Positions 1-12,470 of a stretch of 64,000 nt of DNA are shown piece after piece. The notes beneath the pieces were generated by a model. The model ran no database searches. It saw only the letters and a program-made list of their open reading frames with translations, and was not told where the DNA came from. This stretch comes from Puffinus mauretanicus (Eukaryota > Chordata > Aves > Procellariiformes > Procellariidae), in contig JAJKFH010000553.1 in assembly GCA_023333565.1 (NCBI GenBank), positions 682,001-746,000 of the forward strand, written 5' to 3'. Positions within the stretch are counted from its first letter, which is position 1. Each line of letters opens with the position of its first letter. The position numbers and the translations under genes were made by a program.

Positions 1-391
1 AGCGGCTGAGGGAGCTGGGACTGTTTGAGCCTCCTCTTCTCCAGGCTAGGGGAGACCTTATTGCTCTCTACAACTACCTGAAAGGAGGTTGTAGCGAGGT
101 GGGTGTTGGTCTCTTCTGCCAAGTAACTAGAGATAGGACGAGAGGAAATGGCCTCAAGTTGCGCCAAGGGAGGTTTAGATTGGACATTAGGAAAAATATC
201 TTTACTGAAAGAGTGGTCAGGCCTTGGAACAGGCTGCCCAGGGAAGTGGTGGAGTCACCATCCCTGGAAGTATTTAGAAGACGTGCAGATGAGGCGCTTA
301 GGGACATGGTTTAGTGGGCATGGTGTTGGGTTGATGGTTGGACTTGATGATCTTAGAGGTCTTTTCCAACCTTAATGATTCTACGATTCTA
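1..391 (+). mobile_element. CR1 LINE, 3' end, cut by window edge
   Basis: This is the 3' part of a CR1 non-LTR retrotransposon, whose 5' side lies outside the window. It carries the end of ORF2, a stop codon at 312-314, a short 3' untranslated region ending in CCAACCTTAATGATT, and the CR1 terminal repeat (ATTCTACGATTCTA) at about 378-391. It closely resembles the minus-strand copy at 22,160-23,024, so both probably belong to the same or sister subfamilies. About 20 bases at 27-47 read in the opposite orientation relative to that copy (see findings). Confidence 0.95.
3..314 (+). pseudogene. CR1 ORF2 C-terminal fragment
   Basis: Reading frame 3 gives the C-terminal end of the CR1 ORF2 protein (endonuclease/reverse transcriptase). 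It begins RLRELGLF, passes through [20 protein letters not shown] and ends [15 protein letters not shown] before TAG. The region lies beyond the reverse transcriptase core, so no catalytic residues are present. The frame is open across the whole visible part, which suggests a relatively young copy. The stretch EPPLLQA replaces the expected SLEKRRL because of the small inversion at 27-47, which keeps the frame. It has no start codon and no endonuclease or RT domain, and is not expected to be functional. Confidence 0.9.
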
Positions 392-2881
392 AGTTTATCT
401 GTCACGTGGCAACCTCTGCTACAGAGTTACTTGAATGTGAAGTAAATGGCCAAGTGTGTTGGCAAAACAGTGCAACTCATACTTGCTTTGGGTATATCAC
501 ATTCACTCTAACTCACCTGATGACAACCTCCTATCATTACCTGCTGACATTTTTCTCTTGTGGCTCTAAGTGCTGAAGATCCTAGAATCAGACCAAACAG
601 GGGATCTACAAAGAACTTTCTCAAGGGGTGGGGTGGAGGAGAATATTGTTACAAACTCCATGTTCTCTTTTCATATTGCCTCCTTCAGTCATCAGTGCCA
701 AGTCAGCTTTCTGCAGGAGTTAAAACCTATGATCAAAGGGGCTTTCTGAAATCTGAAGGAGAAATATCGCATTCAGGTGACAGATCAGAGAGTAGTGCCT
801 CTGCATTGACTGTGCTACATGGCACCCAGCTCTCTTTGCATCTTATCTTCTGTTCTATTTAATTTGGGGAAAAGAAACTCGGAATGTGAAGGCTGAGAAA
901 GCAAAAAGAGTAGAACAAAACCTAAGATGAAATTCTAACGTCACTATGCTTACAGAGAGCAGAGGCAGGTGAGATATAAGCCCCACAGACAAAAAAGAAA
1001 AGTAATCATTATGTTAAATCAGCTGCTTCCTGGTGTGGCATTTTTCCCTCAGTCGTGTTGTAGGCAGTTCTAGCAGGGATAATCCTGAACTCCGAGTTCT
1101 CTGGGACACTGCTCAGCTGAGGGAGTCAGTAACAACTTTTTTCTTATGAGATGCATATTTCATACTGAAATACTTCCAGACATAAAGTTAATATATTTTT
1201 TTAGTCAGAATTTGTGTGTATCGCTAAATAAAGCACAATGGTTATTTTCAATATTCTATTATAGAAATGTTTAACTTTCCGTTTTCAAATGACTTTGTCT
1301 CAAAATTCTGTGTTTCTGCAAGGTAACTAAAAGCTTAATGATCAAAAGGAACATGCCTCACCAAAAGGACACACAGCCAAGTGATTTTTCATTAACTTCT
1401 GATTCTTTGGATGCCTTTAAAATTGATCTTATATGTCCAGATCAGGATATGTTCAATTTTTCTTTTATTTCAAAATTGCTAACAAACCCTGGAATAATAA
1501 TCCATGCTTTTGGCCAACTAATTCTCACATGTATCACAGAGACCCTTTGCAAATGCCTGCAGAGTCTACAGAGGAAAACAGATGGGGGTAGACAAGGACG
1601 AAGAGTAGGGTATATGAATAATTTGGGAAGAGCGGTGCTGCATGCGATGTTTTGAACATGTAGTGATTTCTTTCTCTTTAGAACTGACAGTCTAATAATT
1701 TCAGACCTGATCTAACACTCCCTTTATAGCAGCCATAGAGGATTAACCCTAGTTTCAGGTAAGCAGTGTCTTGAAAAAGATTATGCAGTGCTTATGTTTC
1801 TAGGATATGGGGATGTATACGTACAGGGGTTTTAAGACTCTCTAAGGGCTCAGTGCAGTGAAAGCTGAATGTGCGAGTGTGACAACCAGACACTGAACAA
1901 TGCGTAGTTCTGCTTTTTACCAGGTGGTGTCAAAATGGGGGACAGTATCCTCTATAGTTTCCGCTTCAGAGTAGTGCCCATGCTTACAGGAAGCAATTTC
2001 TCCCTTTAAGAGGATTGCTTCGCCACCGCCCCCACTTGGTGCTCAGTTTGGGCCCCTCTTGCTGCCTTTAACAGCATCCTTGTAGGGTTGCTCAAACTGG
2101 AGCCGCTTGCAGGCGTGGATTCAGAGCTCATGCTGATGCACAAGGGTTTATTTTTAAAGTCTTGGATGTTTGCAATTATCTTAAGTGTGAACACATGCTT
2201 TCTCCTTGTGGAAAGGAAGCACTAGCCCTTAATGAGATTTATTCTTCCAAGTCTGAAATAAATTAAACATGGCAGCATGAGCTTTTTTTGCAGCAATGCA
2301 GTGAAACTGTAAATATTTCTAAAATGATCTAATTCTTTTATACTTTCCAGGCAGTAGCACTTCCAAATATTTCCCTTTTAAGGCTCCTTCTCTACCCAAA
2401 TTCCTCTTCCATGTGGTCATTGGTGTGTTTTTGGTCCTCTCTGTTGGCAAAACCCAGGGTGTTTTCCCAAAGTGTACTTGGCACTTTGACAAAAAGGGGT
2501 TAAGAGGGAAGCTTGAGGCCAGAGCCAAGAGAGGAGTTGCATGATGGCTTTAGGGACATGTTGGTTGATTCCAGCCTGAAACTTCTCTCATACGTACAAG
2601 GTCCCTGGTTCCTGTAAGCTGTAACGTATTCTGGACAGGACGCAGAGTTGCTGGTTTTTTGCATGCTTTCCCTTTGTTTCTCATTATGAGGAATAAATAT
2701 GGCTGAGCTGCAGACAGAATTTCAGGTTGTGGAGAATCAGGTTCTCGGATGATGCTCTCCCCTAAGGCCACGGCTCCTGAAGGTGGCATATCTTCAGGCT
2801 GTGGTGCAAGGCTTAGCCTCTTGTGCTCAAGAGAGGATGTGGTGAAGAAGCTATGGCAAGGCCTGACCTTGTACATTCAAG
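392..2881. other. Unique non-coding DNA, no gene seen
   Basis: Short random open frames occur on both strands, none with recognisable protein content or convincing splice context. The part around 1190-1330 is AT-rich. No tandem repeat or mobile element was recognised by eye. Confidence 0.55.
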
Positions 2882-2965
2882 CCTGGGCAAATGGCTTAAA
2901 TCAGTCTGTGCCTCAGTTTCTGGTCAGTAAACTGTGGTTAAAAGCTTTCCTTTCATCCCTGTTTC
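2882..2965 (+). repeat. MIR-like SINE fragment
   Basis: The core TGGGCAAATGGCTTAAATC, followed by TCTGTGCCTCAGTTTC and a GTAAA-type continuation, matches the CORE/tail part of MIR-type SINEs (known form: GGGCAAGTCACTTAACCTCTCTGTGCCTCAGTTTCC, with gaps). The copy is old and truncated on both sides. Confidence 0.6.
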
Positions 2966-4154
2966 AGACTACTCTAGCTGTAAACCCTTCAGGGAAGAAA
3001 TTTGTACCACAAACCAGTGACTTGCTGGGAAGATGACAGGCAAGATGAATGTAAGCCAGCTAAGGAGCTTAGAAGTTTGGCTTGTATTTCTCCTCCAAGT
3101 CGGGAAGGCTCCCAGCTGTTTGCACATTTGGGGTCTGTGTATGTGGTTAGATATGATTTTCATTCTTGTACATGAGACGGCTGGAAAAAAATTGCTCTAG
3201 TGCTCTCTCCCTCCTGCTGAAAGGTCCAACATGTTAGTAATTGCCTCAAGTGTCAGCTCTTGGCAATAAAAGTTTAGGTTGTCTAAAGAGTGATCCTACC
3301 ACAGGGCTTGAGTTCCCACTGTGGCTTGGAGTAGCAGAGATGCTCCTTGTGAACAGTGAGAAACAACAGAAGTTTGGCTTGTCCCTACTTGCATATAACC
3401 CATTTCTCTTGGCTGACTTATTGTCTACCCAGCTCAGGGGCTGACCTCATCTCTGAATTGGCTTCTTCCTCCAGAGTTTATCCTCCATGCCCAGGTGAAA
3501 TCTCCTGGGGACACTACTCATGCAGAGATGTTCAGTTTGTTGGAGAGCAGTCCTTCTGCTGACTGGGACTGACCTTCAGTCAGGTCTAGCCTGTTGACAT
3601 GCAGTAACTGGAACACTTGTGGGGAACTGAACTGTACTGACAAAGATTCTTTATAATTTGTTGGGGATTTTTTGCAAGCAGGTGCTAATTATTTGGCACT
3701 CAATCTCCATTTAAATGGAGGCATTAACCTCAGGAGTCCCATGGAGGACAGCTGGAGTGTGAAGTTAAATACACTCCTTATTGCTGCACTGGTTTATGCT
3801 GCTAGAGGAGAGGTAAATAAATCCTGATACTTCTTAATGAGTCATTTTCCTTTGTGACACCTTTGCCCCTTTCCTAGCTTCCCTCCCCACCCCACCAGCA
3901 GGAGGGAAGGGGCTTAGTGTATACTCGCTACCCTTATTTCCTTATACTTTCTCTTCTCTGCTCTGGGCCCAAACGTTTCAACAAATGTCTCTCCAGATGT
4001 CTGAATCTTGCAGAAAGACCATCAGTGTCCAAGCTGAAAGACAGTATCTGTGACAGTTATGCACCATTCTCCTGTGGATGCTACCAGGGGTCCTGGGAAA
4101 CCAGTTGTCATTGCTAGCAGCAGAGGTGCAGGCTCTGGCTGCGAAGCGGGATGG
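2966..4154. other. Unique non-coding DNA, no gene seen
   Basis: No gene or repeat is recognised. A pyrimidine-rich stretch (CCCTCCCCACCCCACC) lies at about 3880-3897. Confidence 0.5.
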
Positions 4155-4320
4155 GCAGGTAGGTAAAACAGATATGGCTGCCAGATCAGGAAGCCTGGGC
4201 TTAATTCCCAGCTCCAATTGGCAAAGTCATTGAGGTAACTTTCTCACTCAGGGTATCAGTTTCCTGACCTATATGGGAAGGATAACAGCATTCCCCTCCC
4301 TCATAAAGCCTCGAGGGTAG
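4155..4320 (+). repeat. MIR-like SINE, good match
   Basis: This is the clearest MIR-type element in the window. In order it shows a decayed tRNA-like part, the CCTGGGCTTAATTCCCAGCTC segment that corresponds to the B-box region, a core with CAAAGTCATTGAGGTAACTT, then ATCAGTTTCCTGACC, GGATAACAGCA and a CCTCATA tail. The order and spacing follow MIR (known family, Pol III-derived SINE). It is heavily diverged, so old. Confidence 0.75.
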
Positions 4321-5008
4321 GCTATCCTCTGCTTTTAGGTTGCACTTTGTTCTCCAGCATGGGTAACCTGGGAAGCTGCACATGGATGTATGCTGGATCT
4401 TCATGCCAGGTTAATCAGGGTGCCACTGACACCTGCCAGTCTCAGAGCACTATTGCTGCTGCTTGTGCTTTCTGGAGCTTCCAGGCTCCACCAGCCATGC
4501 TCCGTTCACACCAGTCTTTATGTTCCTATCACAAAGCTGCTGAGATGAGCAGTCAGCAGTGCCATGTGCAGCCATGCTGCAATGGTGGCATCCCAGGGCA
4601 GGAGACTCTGCCAGGTTAGAGGAGTGGCAAGTGTGTGTTCCCCCTCTCCAGCATCCCAGGATATTCAGTGCTCAGGCCCAGTGAAACCAAGGCAAGCACA
4701 GATGGTATCAAAAGGAACTGCAGGAACTTCTAGTCCTTGTGCCTTTTTTCATTCTTATCTCGGATGCTCTTTCTCTTTAGTCTGGGGGCATGATGGTGGT
4801 CTAGTTGACCTCGGTAATCCCTTCCAGCCCTGTCTTCTGGGGATCTGAGATCCTGCCAGCCCAGTACCCCTCTCCCACGAGGGGTTTGTCGCACAGAGGC
4901 ATCTGATACGGCTCTCTCTGCCTGCAGCATCTGCAAGGGGCAAACTGTACTCTGCATGTGCTGACATGTGGGCAAATCCCACATCTCTAAATAATATCTC
5001 TTCTTAGG
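4321..5008. other. Unique non-coding DNA, no gene seen
   Basis: Locally GC-richer sequence with overlapping short frames on both strands at 4347-4984, none recognisable. If the candidate exon at 5009-5210 is a last exon, its 3' untranslated region would fall here, but no AATAAA signal is visible on the minus strand close to the stop. Confidence 0.45.
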
Positions 5009-5210
5009 CTATCTGTGCTCAAGAGGGCTTGCCATTCTCCTTTGAATCCCTTGGCAGATGTTTTCTAAAAAGGCCCTAACTGAAGCCAGCTGCTTGTCCT
5101 TTCCAATGGTTTTCTCATTCCGATCAAATTTGTTTTGCTCTGGCACAAGTTCCCATCCCATAACTACTGGCTTTCCTGACACAGATGCCATGTAAGGAAC
5201 TAACAGACCT
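5009..5210 (-). CDS. Candidate terminal coding exon, unknown protein
   Basis: On the minus strand a run of ten T followed by CCTCAG ends at 5211. This is a strong polypyrimidine tract with an AG acceptor. Sequence from 5210 reads, after one phase base, as an open frame of 66 codons to TAG at 5009-5011. It begins GLLVPYMASVSGKPVV, continues GWELVPEQNKFDRNEKT and ends QRRMASPLEHR. The peptide is hydrophilic with balanced composition and reads like real protein, but I do not recognise it. An ATG lies at 5189-5191. No GT donor fits a longer internal exon, so it would be a last exon of a minus-strand gene. The evidence is only a splice site plus plausible composition. Chance open frames of 60-plus codons are common in this window, so it may be spurious or a pseudogene fragment. 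Confidence 0.25.
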
Positions 5211-8200
5211 CTGAGGAAAAAAAAAACCTAACTCTGAACTTGATGGTTGCTTCAAACTGTAAAGTTAGCTTGAGTGTGTTAGAGGCATGAGTATTTGTTT
5301 TTTCCTTTGCTGTTTTCTTGCACTAGACATGTAACAGTCTATTTTACATGGCTGACTGTGCTCAAGAGTTCAGTAGTGCAGGCTCTCAAATGAGTGTCAT
5401 GCACTTGTCTGAATAACCTGACCCAGGGCCCCACCTCTTGCTTGTGCTCTGTACAAAGTCTGGGTTTGAGAGGGACTGCTGCCAACCCATTCGGTTACAA
5501 ATGGCTGTTCTGTGGGGAGGAGGAGGCGGCTGTCAATTCTCTTAGGTGTTGGCCCCATGGTTTACTCTACCTGAGTAAGGTAAGATAGCAGTGTAGAGAG
5601 AGGGTGGAAGGAGTAGGCTCTGTTTCTGTAGGGAAGAGGACTCGAGTGATCAATCCCTGCCTTGGCCCAAATGGGAGCAGTATCTCCAAGGGGGAAATGG
5701 AGAGGCTGCCAAGGTTGGAGAGTAAACCTTCCTTCCATCCCTGTAGCCCTGATAGAAGCTGCCTCCAGTCTGTTCCTTTAGGGGGATGAAGCCACTCCAC
5801 CAGTTTCACTGCTTGCATTCTTGGCATGGCCGTGCTTCCTGCAGAGGTTTGAGACAGGCCCTTCCAAAACCTTTGCTGTTAAAAACAAGAGACAGCTGGA
5901 GCCAGGGCCATGGGACTGTGCCAGGCCTTTGTTGGGTTTTCCTTCTGGTTGCCTGCTTTATTCCTGGCTGTAGGCTGCCTGTAATGGATGGCGTGTCAAC
6001 ATAAACTTCAGTGTTGGCAGGCAGGAAAAATGCACTCTCTTCTGGTACTGCTAAGGAAGGAATGTGGTTCTGAGTTTGCAGCAGAGAAGGCAGTGCAGAA
6101 AAGTGCCTTTTGAGTTCCTGTGAGATCTGATGTCTGTGTCTGAATAAAGGCTTTGAGGAATCACAGGATGTTCTTGCTGTGAGGAGCTAAGCTGTCCATC
6201 ACTTTGACGCAAAGAGATTAGAAATGGAGCTGAGGGAGCCATTGCCATAATTGCTGCATTTCTTGAATTGGTAAGATGCAGTGATCTGCTTATGGAAAAT
6301 GATGATGGCTATTATTTTTAGTGCAGGAGCATTCCAAGGCCCTAATGCACCAGTGTTACACTGAGCCAAAAGAAAATCGCAGTCTCCAAGAACTTGTGGT
6401 CAATCCTCACAAATATTCTGTCAGGTCCCTCTGCTTGCTGCGTCATGGCTCTCGCATGTTTGTGTTCCAGGCTAGAGAGCAAGGAACAGGTACTGACAAT
6501 GCATTAACTGTTGTCTGTTATGCCCTTGCTTCCTCGGTGCATTTTCAAGACATAAGCTGCAAGCTGATTAAGTGTTTCCTAGGCTTCTGCTTCATCTGCA
6601 AGCAGGCTGGCTCATAAAGGAGGACTGGTAACTGAACTCTGTGGAGCTTCATTTAGCAGTGGACAGACAGCTTATTAATTTTTGAGATGTAGCAGAGAAT
6701 GGTGCAGCTCCTTGCAGCTATCTGTTCAGTTTTGTACTTGGGGCCTCTCTGGGAACTGGGTTGGTCTCCCATGGGTTGTGTGTGAAGCCTCCCATGCTGA
6801 GGCTGGAATAGCTCTATGAGCTACTTGCATTATCAGTGATGGCTGAGCTAACCCAGGGCACCATTGTTTCTGTGGCATCTGAGCCTCCCATGGTTGGACT
6901 GGTGGCTTAATGCTCTTCCATCTTCAAGTCCAGAAGGGACCATGAACTCAGGCTAACTGAGTAAAGTGCAGGCTGAAGTTTCACGTTGCTGCCTAGATCT
7001 TGAGCTTGTGAAGGCTGCAGAGAGTGAAGGGGGGGTGTGTGTGTGAAACCCCAACTGCTTTGAAACACCAGTGGTAAAGGAAGCCCCAGGTTAGTTTCCG
7101 TTTGGTCTTTGGATGACTGTTCAAGTTGTATCATCTCAATCTGAACTGGCTCACATGCTTCTGTCTGCACCCAGCAAGGCTTTCTTGCTTCATTAACACA
7201 AATGATCAGCTATTTGCACAGTGCCCCTTGTGGACTTTAATGTCAATCTTTGTTAGGATTATTGATTGTTAATTAGTAGTATTGTTACTAAGAAGAAAAT
7301 CTTTTGTTTGGCACCAGTCTTTGTTGACTCAGCTTTTCTTTGAAATCAGTATGAATCAGCTTAGCAGATGGGTTGCCATTTGATATTAACAGCACCCCCT
7401 TGTCAGCCATTTTGCAAACTATCAGCAATGGGTGGTCCAGGGGTTAGCCTGGACAGCATGCAAGTACCCCTTGCGGACTTCACATTCACATGGCACTGCT
7501 ACACATATTTGCATAGCATAAAGAGGTAAATAAGAGTGGAACTGGGACTTCAGTCCTTTCCCTTGAAGGAAAATTTCTCCCCAAAACAAATTCTTAAGCC
7601 TTCAAGAGAGCATCTGTTTGTAGCCTATGGGAAACAATGTCTAGGACTAGATTGTGTTTAAAGAGCCAAGCTGCAAAGTGGGCAAGGTATAGAAGCTTTC
7701 TCACCCTTGGGTGATGGTGGTAAAAGGCATTTTACTAAGATACTTTGGGGATGAAAACTGACTTCTGGATGAAAATGAAATATTTGGTAGGATTTTTTTT
7801 CACATAACTTATTAAAATTATTATCAGAGAACCTCGATCTTGGAGAATGTCATTACAACTAAGTCTCAGTTTTTTCACTTCCTAGTTTTTGAAAGTGGAA
7901 ACGTTTCAGCCCCTTTTCTACATATGCTCAGCATATAGTCTGGGCTGTATAAGCCTCCAGGTGTCCACCCTGGCAGCAGTCATTCCCTGAGTAGAAGGGT
8001 TGGAAGGACTCATTTCATGTTGTTCCTCAGGAGTCAGAAATGACTTCATCCTGTCTCCTGTCATCCATGGTCATTTCTATTCAACCCTAGAAATCTTGGT
8101 GAATGAGCAGATAGCTAACAGAAGCTTCCCCCCTGCATCAAGAAAGTGCTGTTGTCTAAATAGAAAAGGATCTTTTGGGCTACAAAGGACTGTGGAGGAA

Positions 8201-10764
8201 GTCAGACAGAAGAGGGAATCTCCAGCAGGAGAGATGAGAGAGCATCATATGCTGACATCCACTGAATTGATTTTTATAAGTGGGGCACTTTAATGTCTTC
8301 ATTTTTAAACATATATTCAGTGGTTCATAGATAAAGCCTTGGGAGCTCAGTATGCAGCATCATCTGTGACATTGTAAAAACCATTAGGTAGAAGGATTTT
8401 TTGGCAGGAAACCTTTCAAAAAAGCAGCTCCTGAATTGAATTTCTCAGACATAGGGTTTTTTCCTCCTCCTCCCCAGAGCAAAAGGGAGCTTTGCCAGAG
8501 CTGAGGACAAAACAAACAGGAATGTGTGAAGAACTAAACATCTTGACAGTGCCCCTGACAAGTCTCTCCCAGCTGCAGAATTCAGTGCACTTCTCGGTCT
8601 TTTAGACCTTTGCAACCCCTGCAGGTGGGGACAAATGAAATTCACTTCAATCTGAGGCCAATAGTGACAGGAACTGGATTGTACTACATGCTTGTCTTCG
8701 GACATTCCTTCTTGCTGGTTCTTGCCCTGCCTATTTCAGAGAAGAAAACTGAGATGACAAACACTCAGGAGGGACATGATATTGGGACAGCTTCCACAGC
8801 TCTGGAGGGAGCTCAAGTCTGTGTATTTCTGCCTACTACCTGATCCTTAGTGCTAGTGTTCCTGCTAGTTGTTCCTCTGAGCAGGGCTGCAGCCTGAGAG
8901 TCTTCCTACATTGTTTTTCATATGCTTGTCAGCACTAGGCATGCCTGCATACAAGGCTCAGCTCTACTGGTGAGTTTTAACTAGTTTCCAAATGCTATGA
9001 TAGGTAGATGGGAGTTCAAGTCTACAAATTGTTGAGCTCACTCTGGTTTCAAGATAAATCTGAGTCTCGGGGACCCTCATGTGAAGTTGTGATTGCCTTA
9101 CCATTACAAATGCTTGCTCAGTGGCTAGTTCAAAAACAATGTTGTATGAGCAAACAAAATATTTTCCACTAACAATCCCTTGCTATCCCTTGAGACAAAC
9201 TACTTGCTATCAGCCTCAGGCCTACATGATGCAATTAAATGGGACCATGGCAATCTATACCTTGTATATAACTCAGTGGCCTTCTGGGAACAGGAAAATC
9301 TGATTTTATTAATCCATTATCTTTTTCTCAAGAATTAATAGCTTCTCAGACTCTTGGCCTTATGTGGCTGATTTTTATATTGTAATTGAACAGCATCAGG
9401 AAAATTGCTGTCTTGATCAAAACAATCCACAAACCCTCCTCACCTGTTAGTGAGGGTGCTCTCTGTGTGCATGAGAGTGAGTTGACTTTTTACCTGCTTT
9501 GGAGGGCGGCTGCTGCTGCCCAGATTCAGCACAGCGCTCTCTATGGAGTAGGATGCTTAACTATTTCTTTCATTTTTAAAGCCTTATGGGACAACATGCT
9601 TTGCAACTAAAGAAATTGGGGCAGTTGAAATTGCATGCAGAGCATAAGACAGCAGTATGTGGGAGGAGCAGTTTTCTTACGAATTTCCAAGCTATTGCAT
9701 GATGCTAAGATATCTGTGGTGACTGATAAGATTTGAACAGATTTCAGCATGTGTGGGAGCTTCTACTGACTGAAACTGCATAAGCTTCAGCTTTTGGAGC
9801 TGCTTCTTCACATACTGAAAAGCTGTAGAGAAGGGTGTGTATTACCTAACTGGGTATTTGAGGCAGGCAGATGGTGCTGTAGTAGGTGCTGTAAATACAT
9901 CTCTTAAAGTTTGCTCTCCTTTGAAAGAGAAATAGAGAGGAGGGGGTTTATTATCAATTGAGGTATCTTGCTTCTAAGAGGCATTAAAGAGAGTTTTTTG
10001 TAGCCTTTGCAGTTGTCTTCCAGACAACGTAGCCTCAATGCCACTAGAGACTGGAACAGGGTGGAGGTGATAGCTGTTATGTGGGAAACCAAATAGGAAA
10101 GAGGCTAAAAAGCCAAGGCTGGTATGCAGCAAGAGGGGTGAAAGGATGTCCAGGGCTCTGTTATAATTCTCCATAGGCCCTTCATTGTGTTCAGCTAGAG
10201 GCAAAAGAAAAGCCAGGGACAAGGGCATCTTCATGAGAAGGGAGGACAGATGAAAACCTCTTAGGTGAGAATATGCAAACTGAGTACTAGGAAGTAAGTG
10301 TCATTGTATGTGGCAGGAAGACTCTTTGGGCTTGATTTCTTCCGGGGGAAAGGGTGCTCTGGCTCTTTAGTGCTGCTATTGCAAATACACAACCTTGCTT
10401 ATGGCTGGGATGAGCTCTTTGTCCAAACTTGCAGAAAGGTAACTGATGCTTATCTGTGGTGCATTTGTCTCTTGCTGACCTCCACTTTCCATTCATTTCA
10501 CAGCCACTTTATTAAAAATACAGCTTTCAGCTAGTGATATGAATTTAAACTGAAAGACACTTTTCAGGGATGACTGCATCCCAGCCTAGATATTAAGAGA
10601 GCTGTCCACTGAGTGCGCATCCTCGCTGCAGGGAGGAGGGAGAGAAACCTTCTCCATGGTGCAGCATCAGCACCTGTGAGGAGCAGACTTCCTTGATGAA
10701 AGGAGACATCAAGGGTTTCAGTGTTAATTTAGGCTGATTTTCAGCATGCTCTATTGCTATTTTA
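5211..10764. other. Unique non-coding DNA, no gene seen
   Basis: More than 5 kb without a supported gene or a recognised mobile element. There are short simple sequences at about 7027-7044 (G run then GT repeats) and a pair of near-identical 18-base words at 7220-7237 and 7463-7480 (see findings). The open frames here are short and have no splice or family support. Confidence 0.5.
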
Positions 10765-10860
10765 GAGCAGCAGCACCTGAAAGCCTGACACTTGTGGACA
10801 AAGACCCTGTTGTGCCAAGAACAAAGAGGCAGCTCTGCCCCAACAAATGTGGCATTCATG
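10765..10860 (+). repeat. Ancient amniote repeat tail fragment
   Basis: The stretch AGCAGCACCTGAAAGCC, then GTGGACAAAGACCCTG, TTGTGCCAAGAACAAAGAGG and CTGCCCCAA follows the order of an old amniote interspersed repeat seen in reptile genomes (remembered form: AGCACCTAAGAGCC, GGACCAGGACCCC, TTGTGCTAGG, AACAAAAAGACAG, CTGCCCCAAAGAGCTTAC). The exact family name is uncertain. A related fragment lies at 56,795-56,905. Confidence 0.45.
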
Positions 10861-12239
10861 CTAGGGGATGACAAGTGAGTCCAGGCCAGAGATAGCAGTT
10901 CACAGCTGGCTTTTAGCTAAATGCCCACAGCAGCACATCTGTGTTGTGTGGCATGGGCTTTGCCAAACACTTCCCTGTGTTTCCCTGTGTTCCTTTAATG
11001 TCTCCCTGCAGAGCAGTAAGTGTGAGGGGAGGTCTTGCCTGTGCCCAGTGTCTATGGTGGTCTCTGCCTGGTCCAGCTTCATCAGCCATGGTATGAACTG
11101 GAGACCCTGTGAGTTTGCTGGTTGGTGTAAGACTAGGCTTTGTGATGGTTGCCCAAGATGACTAAGAAGGGGAGAGGAAAGGAGGGAGTTCTTTGGAAAT
11201 CACTACAAACTGAAGCTACAGAGGAACACCTGCCTCTGCTGCCAGCCATTACTGATATATGCAGGAATGGTCATTACACACCTGTCGGAAAATCTTGCCT
11301 TTTTTGCTGTTGGGCTGGCCACTTGGAATTGGCTAGATTGTTGCAAGCTGTGGGAAAGCCAGCTTTGCTCTCCAGGGCCCAGCTTCTCTGACTCTCCTAG
11401 TTCTTGATAGCAAGATGCTTGGGAAGAGATTAAAATAAGAAGGGTGAACTGGAGGTAGTGAGGGGAAAATACAATGAAGCAAGCCTTTCCTTGTGCCTCC
11501 GGGCTTCACCCACCAGGAACATTTGCATCATCCTAAGGCAAAGAAGTTTGTCAAGTCTGAGACAAGCCAAGAATCTGTTCCTAAGAGTTTCACTACACAA
11601 AACATCACAAGCTGCAATTGGATATCTAAAATCAGATTAGAGTGAAATCGGGCTTTGTACATCCTTTGGGTAGAACCCTCTGAACTGTTTGTTAGCTCTA
11701 GCCCATTTGGGAAGAACTACTTTGGAGTTTAGAGTCCGTCTGTATAGATTACATGGGGTTGATAAGTTGCTATTGCTGATCATATGCTGTAAAGAAGTCC
11801 TTGGCTTTTGCAGCTCTGAGCCTTTGAGCCAAATCTTAGCAGCATTCTATAGTAAAGAAATAAGCCGAGCCTGAAAAGTCGAAGTGTGTACTGCGAGAGT
11901 TTCTCATTGTGACTGACTTCTGAATTTCAAGGGCTTTTGCCTGAATATCTGGGTAGAAAAAGAACAGGAATATTTACAGAAGTGCCAGGAATGGAAGATT
12001 CTACTGACACTGGAAAAGTGAAGACACTAATGAGGGAGAAGAGCTGTGCCTGATGAGTCACAGGCCAGGGGAGCAAGGTTTTGAAGAGGAATAATGGAAC
12101 AAAGTGTTTAAAAGGAAACAGCAAAAATAACTATCAGCTAAGATGAATCAATTTTAATGTCTGAAATGACTGTTACATTGTCTAGACTATCCTGTCTCAC
12201 ACAGGCTATAATGTTAGATCTGCTGAGCCCTACTCTGAT
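10861..12239. other. Unique non-coding DNA, no gene seen
   Basis: No recognisable gene or repeat. A small direct repetition, TTCCCTGTG, occurs at about 10,970-10,990. Confidence 0.45.
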
Positions 12240-12470
12240 CTCAGTGTATGTCTTCCAAAAAGGCACCCAGGACCCTGACTGCAGGATCTCAGCAGCAACA
12301 GAACCCTCCACTCACTACTTTGGGCAGCCTGTTCCACTGGCTGTCTGCCCTCATTGTAAAAATGGGTCCCTCATTCTCTTGTAAGCTTGTGTAATTTTGC
12401 TGTCCAGCTACTGCTTCATGCTCTGACTGATCAAGGAGCAACCTGATATCCTGCGCCAAATAACTGAATG
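12240..12470 (-). mobile_element. Decayed CR1 LINE fragment
   Basis: The best part is 12,300-12,380, where CCCTCCACTCAC, TTTGGGCAGCCTGTTCCACTG and GCCCTCATTGTAAAAA follow the minus-strand CR1 pattern (compare the copy at 22,295-22,350: GACTCCACCAC, CTGGGCAGCCTGTTCC, ACC then GTAAAGAAA). Flanking similarity to about 12,470 is weak. It is far more diverged than the CR1 copies at 1-391, 22 kb and 48 kb, so it belongs to an older wave. Confidence 0.5.
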
